Shown here piece after piece: positions 17,911 through 28,600 of a DNA stretch of 64,000 bases (position 1 is its first letter; each line of letters starts with the position of its first letter). A model generated the notes under the pieces. It saw only the letters and a program-made list of their open reading frames with translations. It was not told where the DNA came from and ran no database searches. The stretch is from assembly GCF_024623455.1 (NCBI RefSeq), contig NZ_JANIPJ010000006.1, positions 186,001-250,000 on the forward strand, written 5' to 3'. A program made the position numbers and the translations under genes. The DNA comes from Paenibacillus soyae (lineage in GTDB: Bacteria > Bacillota > Bacilli > Paenibacillales > Paenibacillaceae).

Positions 17911-17943
17911 ATGGAGCAGCTGCCGCTCGGCAAGCTGCTCCAT
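17911..17943 (-). terminator. Hairpin downstream of the GH5-CBM13 gene
   Basis: ATGGAGCAGCT (17911-17921) and AGCTGCTCCAT (17933-17943) form an 11-bp perfect stem. It starts 12 bases after the stop codon on the minus strand; the following T-tract is short. Confidence 0.6.
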
Positions 17944-17955
17944 GATGGGTTTTAT

Positions 17956-19623
17956 TTAGTTAATCGGAACCAACTGCCATTGCTGATTGAAGTTATACTG
18001 ATTGCCTAATGACCATTGACCAACTGGTGCACTATCATTAGTAGACCAACCGAGTACTTCCAGATACTTGCCGCTTGCAGCATTTTTAAATTCGAAATAA
18101 CCACCGCCTATATCAATCATCTGCCACTGTTGATTATAGCCGCTAAGACCGGAATGTGCCCATTGTTGAGCTGTAGCTCCGTCAGAAGAAGACCAACCCC
18201 CGATTTCCAGAACCTTGCCGCTATTACGATTTATGAGTTGATAATTGTTAAGTCCGACATTAAGCAATTCCCATTGCTGATTGTAGCCGCCAGAATACGT
18301 ATACTGATTGACAGCAGCGCCATCAGCAGTTGAGTAGCCATTAACATCCAGAACCTTGCCGCTATTGCGGTTGACGATCCTATAATAATTGCCTATTCCG
18401 CTCATGATGCCATCGATGATTCCTTGCTGGGTTATGGTGAGGTTATTTCTGTCAATCAATTCAAAATTGGATCCGTTGTCCCACCATACAGGAATTAAGC
18501 TATACTTCTTCGCTGTTGAGGCAACTGCTTTTGCCCAAATCGCACGATAGGTATTGTTGGACGAATCCAAAGCCGACTTATCGATTGCGCCGTATTCTCC
18601 GATGACTACGGCATACCCTTGCGTTACGAACTTATCGTACATGGATTTAAATTGGGAATCCATGTGGGCTTCCTGTCCTCCGGAGTCTTTTTTGGCAGGG
18701 TCGGCTGTTGCTCCCCATTGGGTAGCGCCTTCGTTTTCTACTAGACTGAAGTAGTAAGGATCGTAATAATGGACAGAAATCATGATCCTCTTCTCGGAGC
18801 TGGGAACTGTACTTGATCTGTTGTTGTCTGTTGGAAGCACAAAACCCGTGTAACCATTGTTGCCAGCCGTGAAATCAATGTTCGTATTCCAGCCAGGAAT
18901 CAGCAGCCATCTTGCCGCATTGTTTCCGCCGGTCAGTCTTACGGTGTCCACAAAGATCTGATTCAACGTATTAATGTTTGAATAAACCGTTAGGTTAGGC
19001 TGTACTCCGCCATAATTCACCCCATCGAATACTTCGTTCATGGATTCGAAGATCAAATGCTCGTTGTAATTGACGAATGTATGGGCAATCTGCTGCCAAA
19101 CCTTCTTATATTTGTCTCGAATCGTATTTTGATCGCTTGCATTCGGCAGCAGCCAATTATCTGACGGGGTATTGGGGGTTGTAGAGTGAGCGCCGTCATG
19201 GTGAATATTGAGAATGACAAACAAGCCTTCGCTGTAAGCATAATCGACAACTTCCTTCACTCTGGCCAGATACGCGGAATCAATGGTGTAATTCGGTGCA
19301 GGACCGATTTTTTTCATATACGTTACCGGGATCCGAATGGATTTAAACCCTGCGGCTTTTACCTTTTGAATTAACGCTTTTGTGATAACGGGATTACCCC
19401 AAGCTGTTTCGCTAGGAACGCCGTTGATACTAGCATCTAATGCGTTTCCTAAATTCCATCCTGCACCCATTGCCTTAGTCATTTGAGCGGCGTTGTATTG
19501 CGTGAAATCCCATGTCATATCAGCCGCAGATGCTACGGAACCGAGGCTTGCAAAAACGGTTGTGAACATAAAAACAAATGCGATCATTGATAACTTGCAA
19601 GACCTGAACGTAAACTTTGACAT
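17956..19623 (-). CDS. Secreted GH5 endoglucanase with C-terminal ricin-type (CBM13-like) lectin domain
   Basis: A 555-residue protein starting at ATG 19623 (AGAAGAGGTG seven bases before; the GTG at 19632 overlaps that site). The signal peptide ends near ASA-ADM (~34). The GH5 domain (~40-385) shows AMGAGWNLGNALDA, IRIPVTY, HHDGAH, acid/base Glu197 in FESMNE and nucleophile Glu343 in VIGEYGAID. The C-terminal ~150 residues contain three repeats of the type NRNSGKVLDVNG...QQWELL, ending in QxW motifs, a ricin B-like beta-trefoil. It should hydrolyse cellulose, beta-glucan or glucomannan backbones outside the cell. A cre-like site overlaps its likely promoter. Confidence 0.93.
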   Translation of the reverse strand: MSKFTFRSCKLSMIAFVFMFTTVFASLGSVASAADMTWDFTQYNAAQMTKAMGAGWNLGNALDASINGVPSETAWGNPVITKALIQKVKAAGFKSIRIPVTYMKKIGPAPNYTIDSAYLARVKEVVDYAYSEGLFVILNIHHDGAHSTTPNTPSDNWLLPNASDQNTIRDKYKKVWQQIAHTFVNYNEHLIFESMNEVFDGVNYGGVQPNLTVYSNINTLNQIFVDTVRLTGGNNAARWLLIPGWNTNIDFTAGNNGYTGFVLPTDNNRSSTVPSSEKRIMISVHYYDPYYFSLVENEGATQWGATADPAKKDSGGQEAHMDSQFKSMYDKFVTQGYAVVIGEYGAIDKSALDSSNNTYRAIWAKAVASTAKKYSLIPVWWDNGSNFELIDRNNLTITQQGIIDGIMSGIGNYYRIVNRNSGKVLDVNGYSTADGAAVNQYTYSGGYNQQWELLNVGLNNYQLINRNSGKVLEIGGWSSSDGATAQQWAHSGLSGYNQQWQMIDIGGGYFEFKNAASGKYLEVLGWSTNDSAPVGQWSLGNQYNFNQQWQLVPIN

Positions 19624-19704
19624 CAATTGCACCTCTTCTCATCATATAGTTGGAAAAGAATGACCCTCCATCCCCTCCTTGTTCCCTTCTATTGAATGCT
19701 GATA

Positions 19705-19718
19705 GGTAAGCGCTTTCA
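19705..19718 (-). promoter_or_regulatory. cre-like CcpA site upstream of the GH5-CBM13 gene
   Basis: The minus strand reads TGAAAGCGCTTACC, matching the cre consensus TGWAANCGNTNWCA at 13 of 14 positions. It lies 82 bases upstream of the start codon, between a possible -35 (TTGCAC) and the downstream leader. The rest of the 400-base divergent region 19624-20022 shows only ribosome binding sites and AT-rich stretches. Confidence 0.6.
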
Positions 19719-20022
19719 ACTCTGTGCAATATTTATTTTATGGGAGAGCAGTTAGCACGAACCTTGATTATCTAGCCAACCTTTAGCATTTTATAGACAA
19801 ATTTCAATGCGGGTTCTTGGATACGATTTCAGTATGAAAATACGTTCATTTTTTGCTGTATGATCAGGAACGTCGAATAGCTAAAATAGGATGGATTACT
19901 TACCCGAGCAACTCTCCGGCTATTCGGCGAGAAGCTAATAATTTGCTGGATGAAGTTAGGATTTTACTTTCAACGGTTTGCTAGAATCAGCTTATATCAA
20001 AGAAATAGGAGGCCAGTTCTGC

Positions 20023-21531
20023 ATGGTTAAAGCACAAATCGCCAAGGGTCCTTTCGAACCCACGTTTGAATCGCTCGGAAAATTCGAGTGTCCGGATTGG
20101 TTCCGCGACGCGAAGCTGGGAATATGGTCGCACTGGGGCGCGCAATCGGTGCCGATGTACGGGGACTGGTACGCCCGGAACATGTATGTCGAGGGCTCCG
20201 AGCAATACCGGTACCACATTCGCCATTACGGACATCCGTCGACATTCGGCTACAAAGATATCGTTCAGCTGTGGAAAGCGGAGAACTTCGATCCGGAATC
20301 GCTGATGGACTTGTACGTAGCCGCAGGCGCCAAGTATTTCGTCGCGCAGGCGATGCACCACGATAACTTCTTTAACTACGATTCGAAAATCCACCGCTGG
20401 AACTCGGTCAATATGGGACCGAAAAAAGATATCGTAGCGCTATGGAAAGCCGCCGCATCCAGCCGGGGACTGCCTTTCGGACTGACCGAGCATATGGGAG
20501 CAACGTTCAGCTGGTATAAATTCAATAAAGGCCAGGATAAGGAAGGCCCTTATGCGGGCATCCCTTATGACGGCAACGACCCTGCATTCGAAGATTTGTA
20601 TTTGCCGAATCGCGAGCATTACGATCCGAATCAACTATCGTCCGAGCTAAAGCCTTGGTATACGGATAATGCTTGGTGGCATCAGCGCTGGTTCGACGTG
20701 ATGAAGGAAGTCATCGATCTGTATCAGCCGGATCTGCTGTACTCCGACGGCGGGCTGCCGTTCGCCAGCGCATGGGATAGAGCTTGGGCTCCCCTGGATG
20801 ACCCTCAGTTCTCAGCCGGACTGCAAGCGGTCGCGCATCTGTACAATACCAATGCAGCGGCAAACGGCGGAATGAATCGCGCGATTTATAATCAGAAGGA
20901 CCGCAGGCAGGATGTGTACCGTATCGGGATCCTCGACATCGAGCGCAGCCAAGAGCCTGACATTAAGCCTGAGCCGTGGCAGACCGATACTTGCGTTGGG
21001 GACTGGTTCTACAATGTGAGAACCGAATACAAAAAACCGGGGCACGTCATCGAAATTCTGGTCGATATCATTGCCAAGAACGGCAACCTGCTCCTCAATA
21101 TTCCGCAGAAGCCGGATGGTACGATTGATGAGGAATGCAGGCATATTCTGCAAGAGATGGCCAAGTGGATTCGGGTTTGCGAGGAAGGCGTATACGGCAC
21201 AAGGCCGTTCCGCGTTTCGGGCGAAGGCCTTTCCCGTGTCATTATTGATCATTTCAAGGAAGATAGGGTTGAATGGAACTCGAGCGATTACCGCTTCACG
21301 CAAAAGGGAAATACGCTGTACGCCTTCCAAATGCGGTGGCCCGAAGATCATCGCGCCGTCATTCGCACGTTGACTCCGGGAGATCAAGTGAAGTCCGTCC
21401 GGCTGCTTGGAGCGGGCGAAGTTCCATTCGAACAATCGTACGGAGCTCTGGTCGTTTCGCTGCCGGACAGTCGTCCGACGCCATACGTCAATTGCCTGGC
21501 GATTGAGCTGAACGGTTCATTCCAATTCTAA
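20023..21531 (+). CDS. GH29 alpha-L-fucosidase, cytoplasmic
   Basis: A 502-residue protein. AGGAGG (20007-20012) sets ATG 20023; the upstream TTG at 19978 is rejected. GH29 features: WFRDAKLGIWSHWGAQSVP near the N-terminus, AKYFVAQAMHHDNF, LTEHMGATFSW and nucleophile Asp242 in DLLYSDGGLPF. The C-terminal ~110 residues form the usual beta-sandwich. There is no signal peptide. It removes terminal alpha-L-fucose from imported oligosaccharides, for example fucosylated xyloglucan fragments. It converges with a GH95-like gene, giving two unrelated fucosidase families side by side. Confidence 0.92.
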   Translation: MVKAQIAKGPFEPTFESLGKFECPDWFRDAKLGIWSHWGAQSVPMYGDWYARNMYVEGSEQYRYHIRHYGHPSTFGYKDIVQLWKAENFDPESLMDLYVAAGAKYFVAQAMHHDNFFNYDSKIHRWNSVNMGPKKDIVALWKAAASSRGLPFGLTEHMGATFSWYKFNKGQDKEGPYAGIPYDGNDPAFEDLYLPNREHYDPNQLSSELKPWYTDNAWWHQRWFDVMKEVIDLYQPDLLYSDGGLPFASAWDRAWAPLDDPQFSAGLQAVAHLYNTNAAANGGMNRAIYNQKDRRQDVYRIGILDIERSQEPDIKPEPWQTDTCVGDWFYNVRTEYKKPGHVIEILVDIIAKNGNLLLNIPQKPDGTIDEECRHILQEMAKWIRVCEEGVYGTRPFRVSGEGLSRVIIDHFKEDRVEWNSSDYRFTQKGNTLYAFQMRWPEDHRAVIRTLTPGDQVKSVRLLGAGEVPFEQSYGALVVSLPDSRPTPYVNCLAIELNGSFQF

Positions 21532-21532
21532 C

Positions 21533-21572
21533 AGCAAAGCCGGCTGGCGTTATCCGCGCAGCCGGCTTTGCT
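21533..21572. terminator. Bidirectional terminator between the two fucosidase genes
   Basis: AGCAAAGCCGGCTG (21533-21546) and CAGCCGGCTTTGCT (21559-21572) make a 14-bp perfect stem between the convergent GH29 and GH95-like genes. Confidence 0.8.
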
Positions 21573-21586
21573 GTTCATTATTGTCC

Positions 21587-24301
21587 TTATCGATGGGACA
21601 GAATCAATACGACTCTAACGTCCATACCGGCTTTCAGCGATACAAGAAGATATGGGCCAACTTCATCGTCATGTACCTCTGCTTCTTTGTCGTTAACCAT
21701 TCCTTTGATCCAAGGCAGGCCGGCTTTCACTTTCATTTCGTTATGGTCCGTCATGGGTCGTAAGGTGAAGGATACGACGTTAATGTCCCAGAATAGCTCC
21801 TTGACCTCCACCCCTGCTCTTGTCATCAATCCGTTTATCGATCCCGATTTCCATTCGGAAGGCAGCGCCGGAAGGACCTCGATTTCTCCGGTATTCGAGA
21901 ACAGCAGCGCTTCATTCACGGCTCCCATTGTACCGAATAAGGTATCCGTGCAATAACAGTCATTTCGTCTGTTTGTGTCATGGTCTGTCATTAGGGAGTT
22001 GTAATAGCCGGAATCCGCCATCATCGGCAGAAGGGAAGAGACAACGCCGTCGCCGTCCTTTAATCTGGCGCAGACCAATGCCTTATGCATCCAGCCGTGA
22101 CCCGCTGTCGCGTCCGTTGTATTGTATTTATTCCTGTTGTCCACAGCAATAATTGCAGCCTTCCTTAATTCCATATTGTTCTGCGTTTCATACGCAGGCC
22201 ATGCCGGATAAAGGTGGCTCAAATGGCGGTGATCGTTGTTTTCCGTATATTCATTCATCGCCCATTCGCGCAGCGCGCCGTCCTTGTCCAGCTTATATTC
22301 CGGCAGCAGCTCCAGCAAAGCCTCCCATTTGGCAACCGCGGTTTCATATCCTTCGCGTTTTGCCGCTTTTTCTATGGCGATGACCATCTGCAGTCCATCC
22401 CGCGCCGCTGAAATATCCATGGTAGCATTAGCCGTAATCGTACTGTTGTAGCCGATCGGGTGATTCTCCGGCGAATAGGTCGGGATCAACAAATATTTTT
22501 CGCCTGGATTTAACTCCGATTTGCCCTTCTCATAGCAAGCATTGCCGCTTAGATCCGTATAGTACTCCGGCGTACATAGCTGTTCCCAGAAATTGGCCTG
22601 CTTCGTAAGCAGAGGCAGCAAAATATCCTGCTCCAAATCCAGATAACCCTTGCGGACCAGCTGCGTGAATTCCTCATCCGTCAGCCCCCCGTCCCTTACG
22701 CCGAGAATGTTCTTCAGATCATGAATCCTCATAGCGGGTTGGATCGGAATTTGACGGTTGCCGTAACACTGCCAATATTCGAAGATCGGGAGCAGGCACC
22801 AGCTTGCACCGGCATTCCAATATTGGAAAGGGTAGTCGTTGTCGTATTCCACCTGCATGCCGCGGTCGCCGTCCGAATTGACCGACACTTGAATCGCATC
22901 ATGCATCCCATAAGACATTCGCGCATTGTATTCGAAATCCGATGTGTTTCTTAAGAAGAAGGCGATATACCCAAGCTGAGCGAATGTGAGATGGCCTGTA
23001 TTTATAGGAGAAACCTGCAAATTCACGTTGGCATCGAGCGTATAGATCGAGCGCCAGCCGGGGTTCCACTCTCCGGTCCACATCCCGTACAGCCGCGGCG
23101 CGCTTGAGCCGCTGCAGCAGATCAAGGCATAACGTCCCTGATTGTAAACCTGCTCCATAAAAGCATGGTTGATTCTGGATTTCGATGTCTTCTGCGCTTT
23201 AATCAGCGCCTCGTTGTCCGCCCCCTTGAAGTCCTCGTCCCCTTCAAGCGTAAAACGTACGGCGTTAAATTCGGCGGCATGCTTCGCGGCATGCGGCGCA
23301 AGGGCGGCGTCATAATCGAAATGACCGGGAGGGTCCTGATATTTCTCGGCTGAGGCATTCGTATTATTGAGAAGTTCATTAACTAGTGCGTATTGCGTCA
23401 TTCCGGCAAAATCTTCGATCTTCCCCATATCGAATGATCTATTCGATTGCGTGATGAGATAAACGGCGTCGGCTTCCACCACTTGTATGGCAGGGTTCTG
23501 TACCGCCCCGACGTTCATCGGTTCATTCGTGTCGGCGAGCTGCACCCGCTTCTTGCTTCCGTTAACGACAATAACCTGCGTAAGTCCAGCGTATCCTCCG
23601 TCGGTCAGCTCGCTGCCCGGATAAGACGGATAATGGGCAACCTGCGCGATATAGCCGGCATTCGGGTCCACCAGCTTTTTGTATTGGAGCGCCGTGATCT
23701 CAGACATCCCATCCTTGGCTTTGTACAAGCTCGAAATGTCATCGATAGAAATCGTCATGTTAATCTTGGCGCCGGCGGAGGATCGTTCGATCTTCATAAT
23801 CGAGACATTGTCTTCTCTGGAAGTGAATGAAGTTCGAATCCACTCGCCAAATTCGTCGGTGTACCGGACACCTGTCTGGGCCGTATCATAATTCGTCCAT
23901 CGCTCATACTCGGTTACGGTGCCTTTATTCGTCATGTTCAGTCTAAGCTGGTGTCCCGGATGATAGGCGTAGAAGAAGGTTCTCCGCCTTGTTCTGCCGT
24001 CCGCGTGGGTAACCTTCCATTGATCGTTCAGCTGAAATACATTCCGTCTCGCATCGGCAAGCTGTCCCGTCAATTCTTCCGGGATTTCCCTTGGATCCCA
24101 GGACGGAAAGTTGAACCACATATATTGAAAAATAATGCTGTCATGATACGGCGACCCTGACATGATGTAACCGTTCTCGCCGTTCCCGCTAATCATCCCT
24201 TCCCGCCATGCATGTCCGGGATCCGTTGCCGGCACCTCCGTGTAGGTTCGGGCATAATTTCCTTTATCGTATAACCGTCTTTCATTCGCCGCTTTAGTCA
24301 T
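21587..24301 (-). CDS. GH95-like glycoside hydrolase (probable alpha-L-fucosidase or alpha-L-galactosidase)
   Basis: A 904-residue protein. ATG 24301 is preferred because CGGGAGAG lies nine bases upstream; an in-frame ATG at 24367 has no ribosome binding site. The N-terminal GH95 beta-sandwich contains MISGNGENGYIMSGSPYHD, comparable to the family's LGNGRLGAMVYG. The (alpha/alpha)6 barrel follows, with NTGHLTFAQLGYIAFFLRN, DYPFQYWNAGASW and NDHRHLSHLYPAWPA (near residue 690), the latter strongly conserved in GH95. No signal peptide, so cytoplasmic. The family removes alpha-1,2-linked L-fucose from xyloglucan and milk-type glycans; some members prefer L-galactose. Pairing with GH29 supports fucosidase, but the exact specificity is open. 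Confidence 0.82.
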   Translation of the reverse strand: MTKAANERRLYDKGNYARTYTEVPATDPGHAWREGMISGNGENGYIMSGSPYHDSIIFQYMWFNFPSWDPREIPEELTGQLADARRNVFQLNDQWKVTHADGRTRRRTFFYAYHPGHQLRLNMTNKGTVTEYERWTNYDTAQTGVRYTDEFGEWIRTSFTSREDNVSIMKIERSSAGAKINMTISIDDISSLYKAKDGMSEITALQYKKLVDPNAGYIAQVAHYPSYPGSELTDGGYAGLTQVIVVNGSKKRVQLADTNEPMNVGAVQNPAIQVVEADAVYLITQSNRSFDMGKIEDFAGMTQYALVNELLNNTNASAEKYQDPPGHFDYDAALAPHAAKHAAEFNAVRFTLEGDEDFKGADNEALIKAQKTSKSRINHAFMEQVYNQGRYALICCSGSSAPRLYGMWTGEWNPGWRSIYTLDANVNLQVSPINTGHLTFAQLGYIAFFLRNTSDFEYNARMSYGMHDAIQVSVNSDGDRGMQVEYDNDYPFQYWNAGASWCLLPIFEYWQCYGNRQIPIQPAMRIHDLKNILGVRDGGLTDEEFTQLVRKGYLDLEQDILLPLLTKQANFWEQLCTPEYYTDLSGNACYEKGKSELNPGEKYLLIPTYSPENHPIGYNSTITANATMDISAARDGLQMVIAIEKAAKREGYETAVAKWEALLELLPEYKLDKDGALREWAMNEYTENNDHRHLSHLYPAWPAYETQNNMELRKAAIIAVDNRNKYNTTDATAGHGWMHKALVCARLKDGDGVVSSLLPMMADSGYYNSLMTDHDTNRRNDCYCTDTLFGTMGAVNEALLFSNTGEIEVLPALPSEWKSGSINGLMTRAGVEVKELFWDINVVSFTLRPMTDHNEMKVKAGLPWIKGMVNDKEAEVHDDEVGPYLLVSLKAGMDVRVVLILSHR

Positions 24302-24487
24302 TCTATTACTCTCCCGTCTCATCATAATCGCCTTGGACCTTATTATATCTGGCGGCAGGAGGTTCATGAATCATTCAGAACGACATCATGAACGGCAAGA
24401 TGTCGCAATTTTGCAGCAAGAGAGCTTATGGCAAACGCATATAAGACCGTCAAGCGGCAGTTCTCCGCTCATCGGCCTTATTATGCT

Positions 24488-25525
24488 TTAATCGATAGAA
24501 TCAAGCACTCTCAAGATCAGAACGACAGCTTCTGCGCGGGTTGCAACGCCATGAGGCACAAATCGATTATGATCTCTTCCCTGTATAAGGCCTAAGTCAA
24601 CGGCTGAGACAACGGCTGGATATGCCCATTCCTGAATTTGATCAGCGTCTGCGAAGACCAGTTGCTTGCCCGCATGCTTCTCTTCATATCCGATGACGCG
24701 CATCGCCATCACGGCGATTTCCGATCGACTAATGAGTTGATGAGGCCGAAACGTGTTATCCTCGAATCCTTTCACAATCCCTTCAGCTACCGCTTGCGTC
24801 ACATGAGCTCTCGCATATTCCGGAATTTGTTCGGCATCCTTGAAGACAATCGTTTCATCCGCGTTCGCATCGAGTGCCAGCGCTCTAGAGAGCATTGTCG
24901 TGAATTGCGCGCGAGTCACTTGATCTTGCGGCCGGAAACGACCATCCTCGTAACCATTGATCCAGCCCATTCTGGCCGCTTCCTGTATGTCGGCTTTGGC
25001 CCAATGATCTTCAATATCACTAAAGCTTGGAGCATCTTTCGCTATAATGGAAGCAACAAGAGACAGCCGAGGCTCATATGTAGTGCTTGCAACCTGGCTA
25101 TCAACAAGCTTGACTCGAGTTAATTGAATCGTGGCTTTTCCTTCTTCCGTCGCCTTGAATCTAAAGGTTGCCAGCTGAGCCGCGCCGTTAATGCCTTTGG
25201 TATTGCCAACCTTTGTATTTGCAAATGTAAGCTCCCCGTCTTGTACTATGGAAGGGATGGAAAAGCCGCCCCAGGAGGTAGAAACCTCTTGGTATTGCCA
25301 TTTATCCGCATCGTAGGATAGACGCAATTCGAAGCCATACGCATCAGTTAAATATTCTCCCCCGACACGAATCTCCACGATGTCACCCGTCCTGACTTCC
25401 GCCCTAGTATCTGTGACGAAGCCATTAAGCGAGAATACTGGCTGCTCCGCGGCAAAGGCCATCGTTGGGACTAACGTCATCATTAACATCATCGATATGC
25501 ATAGCGACAACAATCTGGTATTCAT
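24488..25525 (-). CDS. SLH-anchored cohesin-domain protein (candidate surface scaffoldin)
   Basis: A 345-residue protein; AAAGGGAG lies seven bases before ATG 25525. A signal peptide (to ~AFA-AEQ, residue 26) is followed by one cohesin-like domain (~28-158) with the typical DAYGFELRLSYDADKWQY strand pattern and LATFRFKATEEGKATIQL. Three SLH repeats (~168-220, 230-285, 290-342) with WINGYEDGRFRPQDQVTRAQF motifs attach it to cell-wall polymer. It therefore looks like a minimal anchoring scaffoldin with a single cohesin. It sits 101 bases downstream of, and in the same direction as, a dockerin-bearing glycosidase, which is the obvious candidate ligand. Binding itself is inference. Confidence 0.88.
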   Translation of the reverse strand: MNTRLLSLCISMMLMMTLVPTMAFAAEQPVFSLNGFVTDTRAEVRTGDIVEIRVGGEYLTDAYGFELRLSYDADKWQYQEVSTSWGGFSIPSIVQDGELTFANTKVGNTKGINGAAQLATFRFKATEEGKATIQLTRVKLVDSQVASTTYEPRLSLVASIIAKDAPSFSDIEDHWAKADIQEAARMGWINGYEDGRFRPQDQVTRAQFTTMLSRALALDANADETIVFKDAEQIPEYARAHVTQAVAEGIVKGFEDNTFRPHQLISRSEIAVMAMRVIGYEEKHAGKQLVFADADQIQEWAYPAVVSAVDLGLIQGRDHNRFVPHGVATRAEAVVLILRVLDSID

Positions 25526-25571
25526 TCATCTTCTCCCTTTTGTCCGTTTTTTCAATGAGGGGAGCCTAGCG

Positions 25572-25613
25572 GTTCAAGGGCATCAACCGGAAAACTCGTC
25601 GATACCCTTGAAC
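25572..25613 (-). terminator. Intercistronic stem-loop between dockerin-enzyme and cohesin-SLH genes
   Basis: GTTCAAGGG (25572-25580) pairs with CCCTTGAAC (25605-25613). No T-tract follows on the minus strand, so read-through from the enzyme gene into the cohesin-SLH gene is plausible. Confidence 0.45.
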
Positions 25614-25626
25614 ACCTTCCACGCGA

Positions 25627-28600
25627 TTATTGAGCTAGGATCATTCTTGCCAAGGCCACGAGATCTGCAATATCAATGATTTTGTCATGGTTGAAATCAT
25701 AGCCCTTCACTTGATTCCAATCCGGACTATCCGCTTCGGACTTGCCATACGCTTTGGCGAGCAGCGACAAGTCGCCTATGCTAACCCGATTATCGTTATT
25801 GACATCCCCCGGTATGGTTGGCTTCTGTATTTGAACCGTATGGGCGGATGCGGCGGCGGACGTCTCAACGCCTTCCTCATCAGCGAGCTCGGCGCTGACA
25901 ACCCGAATGTGAGCTTCTCCTGTGATATCCTTCGCTTGGAAGCTGAGCTTCAGGAGGTCTTTGTTCGGATCCGTCTGATAATCGCCTAGATGGATGCCAA
26001 TGATGCGAACCCACCCGGTGCCTTGATTATATTCGAGGACGAAATTCTCCTCATTCATCGATACCGGCGGACCTGTAAGCTGCAGTTTGTCCGCATCGTA
26101 TTCAATTCTGATATCCTGTGCAATTACCGACTGCTCCGTACCGCTCAGGCTATAAATCAAATCAAACGTTTGTCCGACTTGCACCGTATCCAAGCCTGTC
26201 AGTACGGTAGAGTTGGATACAACGATGGACGGCTCATGAGCATAGAGGTCGAAACGGTCAAAGGCGGGCGTATATTGATTCGGCACTGCCGTATAAGGAT
26301 TAAACCCTTGAGTGCCCGCCCCATTATTGCCTCCGTATGGATTAGACCCGCCATTATACGTATTGTTATTCGAGAATTTGATCGTATTGGCGCCTTTCTT
26401 CAATTCCACGTCTATCGTTTGAGTAGCAAATTGCTGCCAGGATATTGTGTTTTTGAAGAATACGGTCTCCGCCTCGCCGCCATTGACGCTAATTTGCGCG
26501 TATCTCTCCACCACATCGTTGTTATAGGCATGCGTTCCCGCGCTTTCCCCATTGGCATATTGGACAACCAGCTTGTAAATTCCGTCCTCGGGTACTACGA
26601 TATCGTCAATCTCGAGATATCTTTCCGTACCGTCGTAAGAGGTAATTCCGTTGACATACTTCCCGTTTGATGCATATTTCGCGAACGCGTCGTCACGAAT
26701 CAACGGAAGCTCGGCTCCTGCCGGAGTACCCGCGACAACGGCGTCCTCGGCTTCAATAGAGAAGATGGCGTCATTGTTCACGAAGGCGGCTTGAATACGA
26801 TCTAGATGAAGCGTTGTATTCGATTGGATATCAACTAAGTTGATGCCTGTGCGCAGGAACATGCGCAGCGTTGCTTCCGCCCACTGCCCATTCGTATTCG
26901 ATACGGATAATCCCGCGGCAGGCTTACGGTCGTGATCAATCTGAATGACGCCATCGCCGCCTGACGCGTAACGAATCGTCACGTCATACATGCCGTCGTC
27001 AAGCACGCTGACAACGAAGCGAGTATTAGCGTCGGCATTCGTGCCGTAGCCCGTCACATATCCCGCACCCTCGAAGCCTGCCATGCTATTCCCCCGAGAC
27101 AAGCCTTTCGCCGTATCATAATCGGCAAACTCCGCTTGCACCTGATAAGTCGGAAGCCCGCCTATCTCACCGCTGTACGTTAACTCGATCGCATCCAGCG
27201 TAGCCTGCCCTTGCCCTTCTTCTCCCGTATCCGGATTAAACTTGCTAATGCTAATCGAATGAGTTCCTGCTTCCAAATCAATAAACAGGGTGTGGCCGCC
27301 GATCAGCTCCATGCTGTAGTCCGCTCTAAGAACAACCTTCCGGGAAGGCTGATCATCGATCTTGATGAACCACTCCGAATTAATGCGCTGGTTGGCATTC
27401 CCGGTATTGGCCTGATTGCGCATGTTAGCTGTGGCACCGTTGCCGCCGATCAAGTCCAAGCGATATCGTCCATCAGTCGGTACCGCTATACTGGTCCACT
27501 TTACTAAACTGCTAGGCTGCGAAATGCCCGCGACGTATTGGCCATTAGAGGCCGAGCGGCCGGAATTGCTTGAACGCGGGTACACGCTAGTCGTCGTAAC
27601 GCTTGTTTTCACCTCTGCGTTCTCCGCCTCGTAGCGCTCAAACCACACTTCATTCGAATCGTTGCTCACAGCCGGCGTAATGACCGCGTAATAGGCGGAT
27701 GTATAGTCGTCCAGCTCTACATCCAGCGTCACCGTGCCGTTCTTGACCGGATAATTGCGGTCAATCACTTGCGTAGGCTCTACCAGGAAGCCAGTCAATC
27801 CCGTGTAGCCCGCATGCCATACGGTTACATGCACTTGCTCCGCCCCTGCAAGGAATGACGGACTGTTCGCATGGCCCGTTACGTTCTGGAAGACAACGGA
27901 CCCGTTGCCCTGCGTGCCGCCGAACGCAATGCTTACCTGCTTCTTCTCATCCTGAATGGAGGATAAGCCATACAAACCAGGTCCATATGCATCCGTTTCG
28001 CTGCGCGGTGTAACAACGCTCACTTTCGCCATGTCGCCGCCCATCATGTCTGCATACCACTTGTACAGCCACCATGCGCCATTCGGCTCGTTCTGGCCGG
28101 CAAGCAGCGAGCCGTAGGAATTGGCCGTGTTCCAGTAAGGCAGCATGCTGTTCATCTTCATTTCGTCATAACGCGCGATATACTGAATCAACGATCCGCC
28201 AACCGCAATCTCCGCCGTTGCGGCATATTCGTTAATATCAACCTTGATCGGGAATGGAAGCTCGCGGTCCGGATACAGCTCCCGATACTTGGCCGTGTTA
28301 GCCTGCTCTACGGCTCTGTAGGTAGCAATATTGCCCGCCGTAGCGTTAAACGCTTTGTTCCACAGCATATGCCAGCTGATAATATCGGGAAGACAGTCAT
28401 TAATAACGCAGAATGCAACTAAATCCTCATACACTTTTGCGCCATATTGCGTTAAGTTCGGGCCGGAGATTCGTGCCCCCGGGTCAATTTCCTTTATTTT
28501 ATTGGTGACCGCAAGCCAATCGTTATTAAACACGGCTCTGGAGCTTTTCCCTGTAGCGTTGTCGGCGAGCAGCTGCGGATAACGCGTATTATTCTGTTCC

